Shown piece by piece: positions 52,016 to 61,144 of a stretch of DNA of 64,000 nt (position 1 is its first letter; the number at the start of each line of letters is the position of its first letter). The position numbers were made by a program, and so were the translations under genes. Below the pieces are notes generated by a model that saw only the letters and a list, made by a program, of their open reading frames with translations, ran no database searches and had not been told where the DNA came from. Origin of the DNA: Neptunomonas phycophila (lineage in GTDB: Bacteria; Pseudomonadota; Gammaproteobacteria; Pseudomonadales; Balneatricaceae); NCBI RefSeq assembly GCF_001922575.1, contig NZ_MRCI01000001.1:372001-436000 (forward strand), in the 5' to 3' direction.

Positions 52016-53473
52016 ATGAAATTCATCATTAAGCTATTTCCTGAAATTACTATTAAAAGCCGTCCAGTTCGCCGTCGCTTTATTCAGCGTCTGCAGAGTA
52101 ATTTGCAGGTGGTTGTTAAACGAGCCTGTCCAAGTGCAACTGTGAGTGCCTTTTGGGATAAATTAGAAGTGGTGCTACCTGAAGAGCATTCAGAGTATCG
52201 TGATGATGTTGTTGCAACCATGAAGCGTGTGCCGGGAATAGCGCATTTTTTAGAGGTTACTGAATATCCTTTTGTTGATTTTCATGATGCTTTTGAAAAA
52301 ACGTTAGCGCTTTATCGTGATCGTTTGAAAGACCTGACATTTAAAGTGCGTGTAAAACGTTCTGGCTCCCACGACTTTACCTCGGTTGAGCTTGAGCGTT
52401 ATATCGGTGGTGGTTTATTACAACATTCTGAATCGGCTGGCGTTGATGTTAGAAAGCCCGAGCTTTATGTAGATTTAGAAATTGTTAAAGATCAAATGTT
52501 TATTATTGATCAGCAGCACCAAGGACTGGGGGGCTACCCATTAGGCTCCCAAGAAGCCGTGCTCTCTTTGATATCAGGCGGCTTTGATTCAGTGGTAGCG
52601 TCTTACATGACTATGCGTCGAGGCTCTAAAACACATTTTTTGTTTTTCAACTTGGGCGGTAAAGCTCACGAAATAGGTGTGAAGCAAGTAGCGTTGCACT
52701 TGTGGGAGCAATATGGCGCTAGTGCGCGGGTTAAGTTTATTTCAGTTCCTTTTGATGAAGTGGTAGGAGAAATTCTCCAAAATGTTAACCATTCACATAT
52801 GGGAGTGGTTCTTAAGCGCCAGATGATGCGCGCAGCGGAGCAAGTAGCTGACTTTATGGGCATTGATGCGCTGGTTACTGGTGAGAGTATTGCTCAAGTC
52901 TCTAGCCAAACAATCCCTAACTTGACCGTTATCGACCAATCAACCACTAAGCTGATTGTGCGGCCGTTGATCACTATGGATAAACAAGAGATCGTTAATA
53001 AGACTAAAGAGCTAGGTTGTTTTGATATTGTCAAAATGATTCCTGAGTACTGCGGTGTTATTTCTGATAGGCCAACCACGAAAGCAAAGCTGGATCGAGT
53101 CGTGAAAGAAGAGGCTTTATTAGATGAAGCTGTATTGGCCGATGCTGTTGAGCGTTGTCATGTAGTAGCCATCGATGAAATTATTAAGAATCTTGATATT
53201 CAAAGCGATATTGAGGCACTGACTAAAGTATCGGAAAATCAAATAGTTGTTGATGTTAGAGCGCCGCATGAGCAAGAAAAAACTCCACTTAATATGCCTG
53301 GATGTGATGTCATTTCAGTCCCTTTCTATGAGTTAGAAACGGCTTCAGATTCGTGGGTACCTGAAAAAGAATACCTACTGTATTGTGATAAAGGTGTTAT
53401 GAGTCATCTGCATGCCCAAAACTTACAGGAAAAGGGTTTGGGGAACGTTAAAGTATATCGTCCTAAGGTCTAA
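52016..53473 (+). CDS. thiI: tRNA 4-thiouridine synthase ThiI with rhodanese domain
   Basis: Inserts sulphur at U8 of tRNA and serves thiazole synthesis. It has 485 residues from ATG 52016. N-terminal ferredoxin-like and THUMP domains (about 1-165), PP-loop SLISGGFDSVVASY near 183, the EYCGVISDRPTTKA cysteine near 345 and a C-terminal rhodanese domain with the catalytic Cys in YCDKGVMS near 457. Both cysteines of the E. coli mechanism are present. It follows the tRNA cluster directly. Confidence 0.95.
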   Translation: MKFIIKLFPEITIKSRPVRRRFIQRLQSNLQVVVKRACPSATVSAFWDKLEVVLPEEHSEYRDDVVATMKRVPGIAHFLEVTEYPFVDFHDAFEKTLALYRDRLKDLTFKVRVKRSGSHDFTSVELERYIGGGLLQHSESAGVDVRKPELYVDLEIVKDQMFIIDQQHQGLGGYPLGSQEAVLSLISGGFDSVVASYMTMRRGSKTHFLFFNLGGKAHEIGVKQVALHLWEQYGASARVKFISVPFDEVVGEILQNVNHSHMGVVLKRQMMRAAEQVADFMGIDALVTGESIAQVSSQTIPNLTVIDQSTTKLIVRPLITMDKQEIVNKTKELGCFDIVKMIPEYCGVISDRPTTKAKLDRVVKEEALLDEAVLADAVERCHVVAIDEIIKNLDIQSDIEALTKVSENQIVVDVRAPHEQEKTPLNMPGCDVISVPFYELETASDSWVPEKEYLLYCDKGVMSHLHAQNLQEKGLGNVKVYRPKV

Positions 53474-53521
53474 AAAGGCTTTTACTAAAGTAGTATTTCA
53501 TCCTATCTTATTGATTTTGTT

Positions 53522-53573
53522 GTAGGTCTTGCTTTTTTTAGCACGTTAGAAAGCTGACTAAAAGTTGACCTAC
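53522..53573. repeat. Inverted repeat between thiI and oadG
   Basis: GTAGGTC (53522-53528) and GACCTAC (53567-53573) are complementary across 38 bases. It may be a weak stem or an operator; nothing else in 53474-53631 stands out, and no clear thiI terminator was found. Confidence 0.35.
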
Positions 53574-53631
53574 ACCCCCCTTCCTCAGTTGCTACATGCA
53601 TGCTTTTCGGGTTTAATGCGTGGAGCGATTC

Positions 53632-53715
53632 ATGTCTGATACGTTTCAAAAACTCTCAAAACGAGTGCTTTGGCCTCTGTTGGATATGTTGCGCGCACAC
53701 AATAAAACAATTTAG
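53632..53715 (+). CDS. Possible 27-residue small protein or leader peptide before oadG
   Basis: ATG 53632 follows GGAG by six bases and encodes 27 residues, beginning MSDTFQKLSKRVLWPLLDML and ending AHNKTI. The TAG stop overlaps the AGGAG (53714-53718) of oadG, 12 bases before its ATG, so the two would be translationally coupled. The peptide is basic and has a short hydrophobic patch that could lie on a membrane. No family is recognised. Confidence 0.5.
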   Translation: MSDTFQKLSKRVLWPLLDMLRAHNKTI

Positions 53716-53727
53716 GAGCAGCCACAG

Positions 53728-53973
53728 ATGAATAATCTGTTATCAGAAGGCCTCGGATTGATGGTTTTCGGTATGGGCTTTGTCTTCCTATTCCTGACGC
53801 TTTTAGTTTTCGTTACTGGTTTCATGTCTAAATTAGTCATGAAGTACGAGCCAGCGCCTAAACCAAAAGCAGCAAAGCCGCTACCTAACAGTGCAGGTAA
53901 GGCCGTAGCGCAGGGTGGGAATGATGAACTGGTTGCGGTGATTACCGCTGCCGTTCATAAGTACAGATCATAA
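53728..53973 (+). CDS. oadG: Oxaloacetate decarboxylase gamma subunit
   Basis: Small subunit that anchors the complex and binds zinc. It has 81 residues: one membrane segment at about 9-33 (GLMVFGMGFVFLFLTLLVFV), then a Lys/Pro/Ala-rich linker and a C-terminal tail (ELVAVITAAVHKYRS) that interacts with the alpha subunit. It is the first gene of oadGAB, with AGGAG nine bases upstream. Confidence 0.9.
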   Translation: MNNLLSEGLGLMVFGMGFVFLFLTLLVFVTGFMSKLVMKYEPAPKPKAAKPLPNSAGKAVAQGGNDELVAVITAAVHKYRS

Positions 53974-54045
53974 CTATCGTTCATAAGAAACGAACTATAT
54001 AACAACAATATAAATGCACTATTTTCGACAGAAGGCCTTTTACAC

Positions 54046-55830
54046 ATGTCCGATGCAAAGAAACCGCTAGGTATAACTGACGTTGTTCTTCGCGATGCGC
54101 ATCAGTCGCTGTTCGCTACGCGTATGCGTATTGACGATATGCTTCCCATCGCCGAAAAACTGGATAAAGTAGGTTTCTGGTCCCTAGAAAGCTGGGGCGG
54201 AGCCACATTTGATAGCTGTATACGCTTCATTGGAGAAGATCCTTGGGATCGTATCCGTGAATTGAAGGCAGTTATGCCAAACACTCAACAACAAATGTTG
54301 TTACGTGGACAAAACTTACTAGGTTATCGCCATTATGCTGATGACGTAGTTTTCAAGTTTGTTGAACGAGCAGCAAAAAACGGTGTTGATGTTTTCCGTA
54401 TCTTTGATGCTATGAATGACCCGCGCAATCTGGAAACAGCAATCAAAGCTGTTAAAGAATCTGGTAAGCATGCGCAAGGGACTATTTCATACACAACTAG
54501 CCCAGTGCATACCACTGAGACTTGGGTTGAGTATGCTAAAACCTTAGAAGATATGGGTGCTGACTCCATTGCTATCAAGGATATGTCGGGTATTCTGACA
54601 CCTTATGATGCATTTGATCTCGTCTCTCGCCTTAAAGCGCAAACAGACTTAGAAGTTCAATTACACGCACATGCTACCTCTGGCTTATCAGATATGTCGA
54701 TTCTGAAAGCTGTGGAGGCGGGTATTGATCGAGTCGATACTGCTATCTCTTCTATGTCTATGACGTACGGTCATACAGCAACAGAATCCGTAGTTGCCGC
54801 CCTACAGGGGACTGATCGTGACACCGGCCTTGACCTAGAGGCTTTGGAAGAAATCGCTGCTTACTTCCGAGAAGTTCGTAAGAAATACGCCAAATTTGAA
54901 GGTTCATTGCGTGGTACTGACTCACGTATTTTGATTGCTCAAGTACCTGGCGGTATGTTGACGAACATGGAGAACCAGCTCAGAGAGCAGGGTGCTTCAG
55001 ATAAGTTTGATGAAGTCTTAGCGGAAATTCCACGTGTCCGTAAAGACTTGGGCCATATCCCGCTGGTAACACCTACATCGCAAATTGTAGGGACTCAAGC
55101 TGTTATCAATATTTTGATGGGCGAGCGTTACAAAACAATCTCTAAAGAGGTGCAAGGGATCCTTAAAGGTGAATATGGCGCCGCGCCAGCTCCTTTTAAT
55201 AGCGATTTGCAGGCGCGTGTTTTGGATGGCGCTGAAGCTATTACTTGTCGCCCTGCGGATATGCTGGAGCCTGAAGTGGAGCGTTTAACAGCGGAGCTTA
55301 AACAGCTTGCTGCTGATAAAGGTATCACTCTGGCTGACGGCGACAAGGTGATTGATGATGTGCTGACGTACGCTCTCTTCCCGCAAGTCGGCCTTAAATT
55401 CTTAGAAAACCGAAATAATCCGGATGCGTTTGAACCCGCGCCGACCTTAGAGGATGCACAAGCTATGGCTGCCCCTAAAAATACTGGACCTCAAGTTTAT
55501 ACAATCACAGTGAATGGTCAGAACTACGTTGTTCAAGTAGCTGAAGGTGGAGATGTCTCTTCAATTGCACCTGCACCAGCCGCGGCGGCTGCGGCAGCGC
55601 CAGTAGCTGCAGGCGCGGGTGAAGAAGTGCCAGCGCCTTTAGCGGGTAATATTTGGAAAGTCCAAGTGTCGGCTGGGCAAGCAATCCAAGAGGGTGATGT
55701 GTTAGTCATTCTAGAAGCGATGAAGATGGAAACAGAAGTACGCGCTGCTCGTGCGGGTACCGTTGTAGCCATCGACGTTAAAGAAGGTGATGCGGTTCAA
55801 GTTGGCGATTCGCTACTGACGCTAGCGTGA
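54046..55830 (+). CDS. oadA: Oxaloacetate decarboxylase alpha subunit (biotin carboxyltransferase)
   Basis: Transfers the carboxyl group of oxaloacetate to biotin. It has 594 residues. The carboxyltransferase barrel ([16 protein letters not shown] at 13-28; the metal site in [10 protein letters not shown] near 205) is followed by the conserved carboxylase region, an Ala/Pro linker (about 500-530) and a biotinyl domain with the attachment Lys in EAMKMETEV near 562. It follows oadG after 72 bases and precedes oadB. Confidence 0.95.
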   Translation: MSDAKKPLGITDVVLRDAHQSLFATRMRIDDMLPIAEKLDKVGFWSLESWGGATFDSCIRFIGEDPWDRIRELKAVMPNTQQQMLLRGQNLLGYRHYADDVVFKFVERAAKNGVDVFRIFDAMNDPRNLETAIKAVKESGKHAQGTISYTTSPVHTTETWVEYAKTLEDMGADSIAIKDMSGILTPYDAFDLVSRLKAQTDLEVQLHAHATSGLSDMSILKAVEAGIDRVDTAISSMSMTYGHTATESVVAALQGTDRDTGLDLEALEEIAAYFREVRKKYAKFEGSLRGTDSRILIAQVPGGMLTNMENQLREQGASDKFDEVLAEIPRVRKDLGHIPLVTPTSQIVGTQAVINILMGERYKTISKEVQGILKGEYGAAPAPFNSDLQARVLDGAEAITCRPADMLEPEVERLTAELKQLAADKGITLADGDKVIDDVLTYALFPQVGLKFLENRNNPDAFEPAPTLEDAQAMAAPKNTGPQVYTITVNGQNYVVQVAEGGDVSSIAPAPAAAAAAAPVAAGAGEEVPAPLAGNIWKVQVSAGQAIQEGDVLVILEAMKMETEVRAARAGTVVAIDVKEGDAVQVGDSLLTLA

Positions 55831-55842
55831 GGGATCACCTGA

Positions 55843-57144
55843 ATGGATAAAGTGTTAGAACTCTGGCAAGCATCGGGGATATACAATATCTCCTTTGGCC
55901 AGTTCGTTATGATAGTAATTGGTTTGTTATTACTATTTTTAGCGATTCGTAAAAACTTTGAGCCTTTGCTACTCGTCCCAATTGGGTTTGGTGGCATATT
56001 GGCAAACATACCAGAGGCTGGTCTGGCCTTCTCGGCTGTGGAGAATGCTATTCATTTTGCCTCGCCTGAGCTGATGGCCCAGTTTGCAAATATATTTGGT
56101 ATAACGAGTACTGATCCGCATGATGTATTGCATGCTTATCATGTATCTAACCCAAGTACTCATGCAGCTGCCTCCTTACTAGCTAATGATAGTGGTTATA
56201 ACAATGGTATGTTGTATAACTTCTATAGTGTTGCTATTGCTTCGGGTGTTGCACCTTTGGTGATTTTCATGGGTGTTGGTGCTATGACGGACTTTGGGCC
56301 GTTATTAGCCAACCCTAAAACTCTATTCTTAGGCGCCGCCGCTCAGTTCGGTATCTTTGCGACAGTACTAGGTGCTGTTGGCTTGACGCAGCTGGGAATA
56401 ATGGACTTTAGCATCCAAGACGCTGCCGCTATCGGCATAATTGGTGGCGCAGATGGCCCTACGGCTATTTATGTGGCTAGCTTGTTATCGCCTCAGTTGT
56501 TAGGCGCTATAGCGGTTGCTGCTTACTCTTATATGGCATTGGTTCCTTTGATTCAACCACCAATCATGCGTGCGTTGACTACAGAATCTGAGCGTCAAAT
56601 TAAGATGGTTCAGTTACGCCATATTTCTAAAACAGAGAAAATCCTTTTCCCTATCTGTTTGCTTGTTCTGGTTGCTTTATTGCTTCCTGATGCAGCACCG
56701 CTACTGGGTATGTTCTGTTTTGGTAACCTAATGCGAGAGTGTGGTGTTGTTGATCGTTTAAGTGATACAGCTCAAAACGCATTGATCAATATCGTAACAA
56801 TATTCCTTGGTCTGTCTGTAGGTTCTAAGTTATCTGCTGATAAATTCTTAGACCTTCAAACGCTGGGTATTTTGGTGTTAGGTATTGTCGCTTTCGGTAT
56901 TGGTACTGCATGCGGTGTTATCATGGCTAAAATCATGAATAAGATGGCAGGTGGTAATGCTATTAACCCACTGATCGGATCGGCTGGTGTCTCTGCTGTT
57001 CCGATGGCGGCTCGTGTATCCAACAAATTAGGCTTAGAGGCTAACTCTCAGAACTTCTTGTTGATGCATGCGATGGGGCCTAACGTAGCAGGTGTTATTG
57101 GTTCAGCCGTAGCAGCAGGTGTAATGATTAAGTTCGTTAGCTAA
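55843..57144 (+). CDS. oadB: Oxaloacetate decarboxylase beta subunit (sodium pump)
   Basis: Membrane subunit that decarboxylates carboxybiotin and exports sodium. It has 433 residues with about nine membrane segments. [15 protein letters not shown] near 205 holds the conserved sodium-site Asp, and [17 protein letters not shown] near 385 the C-terminal signature. It lies 12 bases after oadA. In marine relatives this pump works in oxaloacetate-pyruvate balance or citrate/tartrate use. Confidence 0.95.
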   Translation: MDKVLELWQASGIYNISFGQFVMIVIGLLLLFLAIRKNFEPLLLVPIGFGGILANIPEAGLAFSAVENAIHFASPELMAQFANIFGITSTDPHDVLHAYHVSNPSTHAAASLLANDSGYNNGMLYNFYSVAIASGVAPLVIFMGVGAMTDFGPLLANPKTLFLGAAAQFGIFATVLGAVGLTQLGIMDFSIQDAAAIGIIGGADGPTAIYVASLLSPQLLGAIAVAAYSYMALVPLIQPPIMRALTTESERQIKMVQLRHISKTEKILFPICLLVLVALLLPDAAPLLGMFCFGNLMRECGVVDRLSDTAQNALINIVTIFLGLSVGSKLSADKFLDLQTLGILVLGIVAFGIGTACGVIMAKIMNKMAGGNAINPLIGSAGVSAVPMAARVSNKLGLEANSQNFLLMHAMGPNVAGVIGSAVAAGVMIKFVS

Positions 57145-57162
57145 AGCTCGTGTCTTGGACGT

Positions 57163-57193
57163 AAAAAAGGCTGCATTTATTGCAGCCTTTTTT
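57163..57193. terminator. Bidirectional terminator between oadB and the HDAC-family gene
   Basis: AAAAAAGGCTGCA (57163-57175) and TGCAGCCTTTTTT (57181-57193) pair perfectly over 13 bases around TTTAT, with T runs for both strands. Confidence 0.95.
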
Positions 57194-57240
57194 GTCTCTT
57201 ACGATCACTAACGATGGTGTTGGTGATAAGGAAGCTAGAG

Positions 57241-58164
57241 TTAATAGCCGAGTAGCGTTTCTAGATGTGCTTCTACGCTAAAGGCTAGAGCCACTGGGTT
57301 ATAGCCACCTTCCAGTACAGAAACTACCCTTCCTTGCGAATAAGTACGTGCTACATCTAAAATGAGTTTGGTTACCCAGCGATAATCTTCTTCATCGAGG
57401 TTGATATCAGCCATCGGATCTTCATGGTGGGCATCAAAACCGGCAGAGATAAAAATCATATCGGGCTTGTGTGCTTGTAGTGCAGGGAGCCAGTTCTTTT
57501 CGACTAAATTTCTAAAAAACAAGCTGTCACTGTGCGCAGGCATTGGGCAGTTGAGTATGTTTTCTCGTTGTATGTCTGCGTAGCGTTCGGGGTAAAACGG
57601 ATGCTGGAATGTTGAGCATACCAGTACCTCTGGCTTGTCTTTAAAGATGTCTACGGTGCCATTACAGTGGTGGACATCGAAGTCCAGAATGGCGACACGA
57701 TGAATATTGTCATTTTGTAGCGCTTGCATAGCCCCTATAGCCACATTGTTATAAAAACAAAAACCCATAGGAGTGTTGTGTTCTGCATGATGCCCAGGAG
57801 GTCGCACTGCGCAAAAGGCGTTGGTGCTTTTGCCTGCTAGTACCCTATTCGTAGCTAATATAGCTGAGCCGGCTGCTAAGCTGGCCGCATGCAATGATTG
57901 TGGGCAAAGTGCAGTATCTTCATCGGCGTAGATGACGCCTTCTTTGGGTTGCTTCATTAACAATCGCTTTTCGTGCAGACAGGCATGCGCTAAGGCGATT
58001 TGGTCGGAGGTCACGTGAACAGACTGCATCCGGTCAAGGTGTGAAATCAGCCCCGTTTTTTCTAAGACTTTATGTATGGCCATTAAACGAATAGGGCTTT
58101 CGGGGTGCTCTGGCCCCATATTGTGTAGCCCGCAATCATCGTGGCTGATTAAAGTAGTAGTCAT
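57241..58164 (-). CDS. Histone deacetylase-family deacetylase
   Basis: Zinc-dependent amide hydrolase of 307 residues. Catalytic His pair in RPPGHHAEHNTPMGFCFYNN near 128, zinc ligands in ILDFDVHHCNGT near 165 and SAGFDAHHEDPM near 250, and the Tyr in LEGGYNP near 290. The branch could be an acetylpolyamine or acetyl-lysine deacetylase. It is not linked to the polyamine genes by position. It is transcribed alone on the minus strand. Confidence 0.87.
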   Translation of the reverse strand: MTTTLISHDDCGLHNMGPEHPESPIRLMAIHKVLEKTGLISHLDRMQSVHVTSDQIALAHACLHEKRLLMKQPKEGVIYADEDTALCPQSLHAASLAAGSAILATNRVLAGKSTNAFCAVRPPGHHAEHNTPMGFCFYNNVAIGAMQALQNDNIHRVAILDFDVHHCNGTVDIFKDKPEVLVCSTFQHPFYPERYADIQRENILNCPMPAHSDSLFFRNLVEKNWLPALQAHKPDMIFISAGFDAHHEDPMADINLDEEDYRWVTKLILDVARTYSQGRVVSVLEGGYNPVALAFSVEAHLETLLGY

Positions 58165-58303
58165 GATTATCTTTTTTTATTGTCGATAGGGTGTTTTAAG
58201 TCAGTGTACTGCATAACTAGGGTTAATATCCCCTATGCAATGGTATGAATTGGACGAGTGGTGGTGATCAATTGATCTGAATCATAGGCGTTATAGTGAG
58301 TGA

Positions 58304-58369
58304 GGCACTATTATTTGGGCCTGCATTGAATGTTTAACACTGGTGTGCACCCTCACCAGTGTCTTTTTT
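58304..58369 (+). ncRNA. Possible small RNA with intrinsic terminator
   Basis: TATAGT (58292-58297) could be a -10; the -35 (CAATTG, 58269-58274) is weak. The predicted transcript would end in the terminator at 58337-58369. No plus-strand gene lies upstream of that terminator since oadB, whose own terminator is at 57163, so an RNA produced here is the simplest use for it. Speculative. Confidence 0.3.
58337..58369 (+). terminator. Strong rho-independent terminator with no upstream plus-strand gene
   Basis: ACACTGGTG (58337-58345) and CACCAGTGT (58354-58362) pair perfectly around an eight-base loop, followed by CTTTTTT. It lies 84 bases ahead of the next plus-strand gene. It either ends a small RNA or attenuates transcription of that gene. 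Confidence 0.88.
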
Positions 58370-58452
58370 ATGTATATGATTACTTCCACCCTTCATAGAT
58401 GCCTCTTATACTGTTGATATCTTGATGTTTTTATCAGCTCCGGACGGCTAAT

Positions 58453-60072
58453 GTGCAACTATCACCCGTAGACTATTCTGACAAGCAGGTGCTCTTAATA
58501 GAGAGCAGCGGAAATATGCGATCTACGGTCGTGTTTATGCTGCGACAGTTGGGTGTGAGTCATATTCAAGCCGTTGGTATTAATGATCAGGTGTATGATC
58601 TTCTAAAAGAAGAGAACTACGACATAGTCTTGTTAGGCCACAACCCTAGTGATCCCTTGACTGGCATGCAGATTTTAGAAGAGTGCCGTTATAAAAAGAT
58701 CATAAAGCCAAATACTTGCTGGGTGTTTATGACCAGTGATGCCTCTCAAGATGTTGTCTTGCATGTCGTGGAAAGTCAGCCTGATGCCGTGATTACTAAG
58801 CCGTTTTCAGCTGCTGAACTTAAGCTTAGGCTTGATATGTTGCTGTATCGGAAACATGCGCTGTCAGCGGTCGAAGAGGCCATCCAAAAAGGCCAGTTGA
58901 GTCAGGCCGTTAAATTATGTGATCAAGTTGAGCTATCTGGCGCTAATTATGATTTTGTACAGCTCATCAAAGGCCGGTTATTGCTTCAGCTTAATCGCTT
59001 TGAAGAGGCAGAGCATTTTTTCAAGTACCGTTTTGCGCGCCTGAATGAAAAAGAAAGCGGCCCTTGTTTGGCGCAAGCGTATATCGGGCAGCAGCGTTAT
59101 TCTGATGCTAAAAGTATCTTGGTCGAAAGCATTGCCAAATTCCCATTGTTAATGACGTCCTATGACTTATTAGCACATGTGTTGGAAAAGACAGGGGAGT
59201 TAGAAGGTGCTCAAGAAGCACTTCAAGCAGCGACACAGCAGTCCCCTTTAAGTTTGTTGCGCAATATGGAGTTGGGGCGAATAGCGGTATACAACCGCAA
59301 CTTATCCATAGCTGATCACGCTTTTAAGCGATCTATTAATTTGAATAAAACCAGTTGCTATCGGTCTGCTGAACCTTATTTGAAGCTGGCAAATGTCCGT
59401 CGTTTAGAAATGAAAGGAGTAGATGATCGCCAGCAAATAGCCCTTTATAACCAAGTTGAAGAGCTGCTTAATACAGCGGGCTTTCAGTACCCGCATGACG
59501 AAATTTTTAAGGTGAAAAGTGCGTTATTGAAAAGCCAAACGTGCACTGACTTGGGAGATACGGAGCGTGCAGAACAGCACCTTCAGCAAGCTAGCACCTT
59601 AGCTAAAAATTTGGATGAACCTTTTGATATTAAAAGGGAAATGTTGGAAGTTGTTGGCGATCCTTTACCTATATTGGACACACCTACCTCACCTAAACCT
59701 TTACCGGCTGCCAGTAAAAAAGTGGCGCATAAGCACGACCCTGAAATGAGTCATAAAGTAAACCGTTTAGGCGTTACGCATTATAATGCGGCTAAAATAG
59801 CCCAAGCGATTCGTTATTTTGGTTTGGCAATAGAATACGATGCTAAAAATAGCCGCGCATTACTAAACTTAGCGCAGTTATTCTTAGAATCAGCGCGTCA
59901 GCAAAAAGAAAAACGTGAAGAACGTCTTAAAATGGTACAGCGGTACCTGCGTTTGACGGTGCGTATGGAATTGTCTGATATTGAAATGCAAAAGCGGCGT
60001 TTACTTGAGCGTTGCCTGCAAGAGCCCATCGAAAAACTACCAGAGGGTAGTCTTGGAGTATTGCTAAAGTAA
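58453..60072 (+). CDS. Pseudo-receiver plus TPR protein
   Basis: It has 539 residues starting at GTG 58453. Residues 12-130 have the receiver fold (QVLLIESSGNMR; FMTSDASQ; VITKPFSAAEL), with Thr94 and Lys116 kept, but the phosphorylated Asp is Gly62 (IVLLGHNPSD) and the acidic pair is Glu17-Ser18. It probably cannot be phosphorylated. Residues 130-350 and 430-500 are tetratricopeptide-like helices (QAVKLCDQVELSGANYDFVQL, in part; INRLGVTHYNAAKIAQAIRYF, in part). Role is unknown; it may be a scaffold. It is transcribed alone, about 2.7 kb from the flagellar gene flgM. Confidence 0.8.
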   Translation: MQLSPVDYSDKQVLLIESSGNMRSTVVFMLRQLGVSHIQAVGINDQVYDLLKEENYDIVLLGHNPSDPLTGMQILEECRYKKIIKPNTCWVFMTSDASQDVVLHVVESQPDAVITKPFSAAELKLRLDMLLYRKHALSAVEEAIQKGQLSQAVKLCDQVELSGANYDFVQLIKGRLLLQLNRFEEAEHFFKYRFARLNEKESGPCLAQAYIGQQRYSDAKSILVESIAKFPLLMTSYDLLAHVLEKTGELEGAQEALQAATQQSPLSLLRNMELGRIAVYNRNLSIADHAFKRSINLNKTSCYRSAEPYLKLANVRRLEMKGVDDRQQIALYNQVEELLNTAGFQYPHDEIFKVKSALLKSQTCTDLGDTERAEQHLQQASTLAKNLDEPFDIKREMLEVVGDPLPILDTPTSPKPLPAASKKVAHKHDPEMSHKVNRLGVTHYNAAKIAQAIRYFGLAIEYDAKNSRALLNLAQLFLESARQQKEKREERLKMVQRYLRLTVRMELSDIEMQKRRLLERCLQEPIEKLPEGSLGVLLK

Positions 60073-60073
60073 A

Positions 60074-60149
60074 TGGTCTCCCCGCAGGGACTCGAACCCC
60101 GATCTAAGCCTTAGGAGGGCCTCGTTCTATCCGGTTGAACTACAAGGAG
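60074..60149 (-). tRNA. tRNA-Arg(CCT)
   Basis: 76 nt on the minus strand. Acceptor CTCCTTG pairs with CGGGGAG (two G-T pairs), the anticodon loop CTCCTAA gives CCT, reading AGG; T arm GGGGTTCGAGTCCC and encoded CCA are visible. It lies between the convergent TPR gene and flgN. Confidence 0.94.
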
Positions 60150-60206
60150 ATAATGGCGCCGATTCTACTGATTTTTGGCTCACTTTGAAAGCCTTGATGT
60201 ACAGGT

Positions 60207-60701
60207 CTATGCTTTGCCTAGATGTGATTGGGAGCTGTAATCGCCTTTAGAGCCAGATGCGGTGTAAAGCGTATTAGCCTGAGGTTTTCCGCGTAGCAGT
60301 GATAAAAGCTTATCCAGGCTTTGCTTGTTGCGCATGAGTACCAGTTCATTGCGCTGATTAGCTGCCATCACTGTTTTGAGTCTGTCTTCCAGAGTCGACC
60401 AGTTAGACAGAAACTTTTGCTTAATGTTGAGGTTGGGGATTTGCTGAGCGAGCTGGTCGATGCCTGCTTTATTTAGCGGAACGCCAGCCGTGCTCATACA
60501 TTCTGCGCGTTGCTTGTTATTGCTGTCGAATTGGCTAAGCAGTGACGCTTTTTGTTCAAACGTAGACTTTATAGCGTCGATGTCTCTGCTCTGAAACGCG
60601 CCTAGCTCTGTCGTTAGAATATTGTCCAGCTGCTCTAAAAGCAGAATACCCTCTTGAGTGAGGGTATCTATCTTAGCGAGCGTAGAAGGATCGAGTGCCA
60701 T
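60207..60701 (-). CDS. flgN: Flagellar hook-associated protein chaperone FlgN
   Basis: Export chaperone for the hook-filament junction proteins FlgK and FlgL. It has 164 residues from ATG 60701, four bases after the flgM stop (an in-frame TTG at 60725 overlaps flgM). It is helical, with the FlgN motif LVLMRNKQSLDKLLSLL near the C-terminus and a coiled region earlier. It is co-transcribed with flgM. Confidence 0.85.
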   Translation of the reverse strand: MALDPSTLAKIDTLTQEGILLLEQLDNILTTELGAFQSRDIDAIKSTFEQKASLLSQFDSNNKQRAECMSTAGVPLNKAGIDQLAQQIPNLNIKQKFLSNWSTLEDRLKTVMAANQRNELVLMRNKQSLDKLLSLLRGKPQANTLYTASGSKGDYSSQSHLGKA

Positions 60702-60705
60702 AGCG

Positions 60706-61014
60706 TTAGCCCATTTGGCTCTCAAAATCGATCATTTTCCCCGCAACACGTTCAGCGTCAATGGTGTAAGAGCCATTGTCGATTGCTGCTTTAATGCGAG
60801 CAACTTTTTCAGAGTCTACGTCTGGGGTGTTAGCTATTTGTGCATCAGCCGCCTTTAAAGCGCGAGCTGTATCACTTAATTCTACCGTATCTTTTTGAAC
60901 AGGTGCGATAGGAGTGCTTGTTGCAGGTGCAGCCCCATTACTTCGCTGGGTGCTGACCTTTTCACGTGCCGTCAACGCTTGTTGCGCTGAAGAGCTGTTA
61001 AGATCAATGACCAT
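60706..61014 (-). CDS. flgM: Anti-sigma-28 factor FlgM
   Basis: Binds and holds FliA (sigma-28) until the hook is complete and FlgM is exported. It has 102 residues: a disordered N-terminal half (NGAAPATSTPIAPV) and the C-terminal sigma-binding helices (DSEKVARIKAAIDNGSYTID, about 67-86). A sigma-28 promoter lies just upstream. Confidence 0.9.
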   Translation of the reverse strand: MVIDLNSSSAQQALTAREKVSTQRSNGAAPATSTPIAPVQKDTVELSDTARALKAADAQIANTPDVDSEKVARIKAAIDNGSYTIDAERVAGKMIDFESQMG

Positions 61015-61045
61015 TTTTTCTACCCTCTATTGGTTCTTACTGACT

Positions 61046-61072
61046 ATAACGGCTGCGATAGGGAATACTTTA
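61046..61072 (-). promoter_or_regulatory. Sigma-28 promoter of flgM-flgN
   Basis: On the minus strand TAAA (61072-61069) and GCCGTTAT (61053-61046) are 15 bases apart, close to TAAA-N15-GCCGATAA. It sits 32 bases before the flgM ATG and gives late, FliA-dependent expression. Confidence 0.78.
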
Positions 61073-61144
61073 GGAAAAAAGTCACTTATTTTTTTGCCGC
61101 TTAAAAACTGTATAAAGTATAAACAGAGCGCTTCTAAAATGCTA

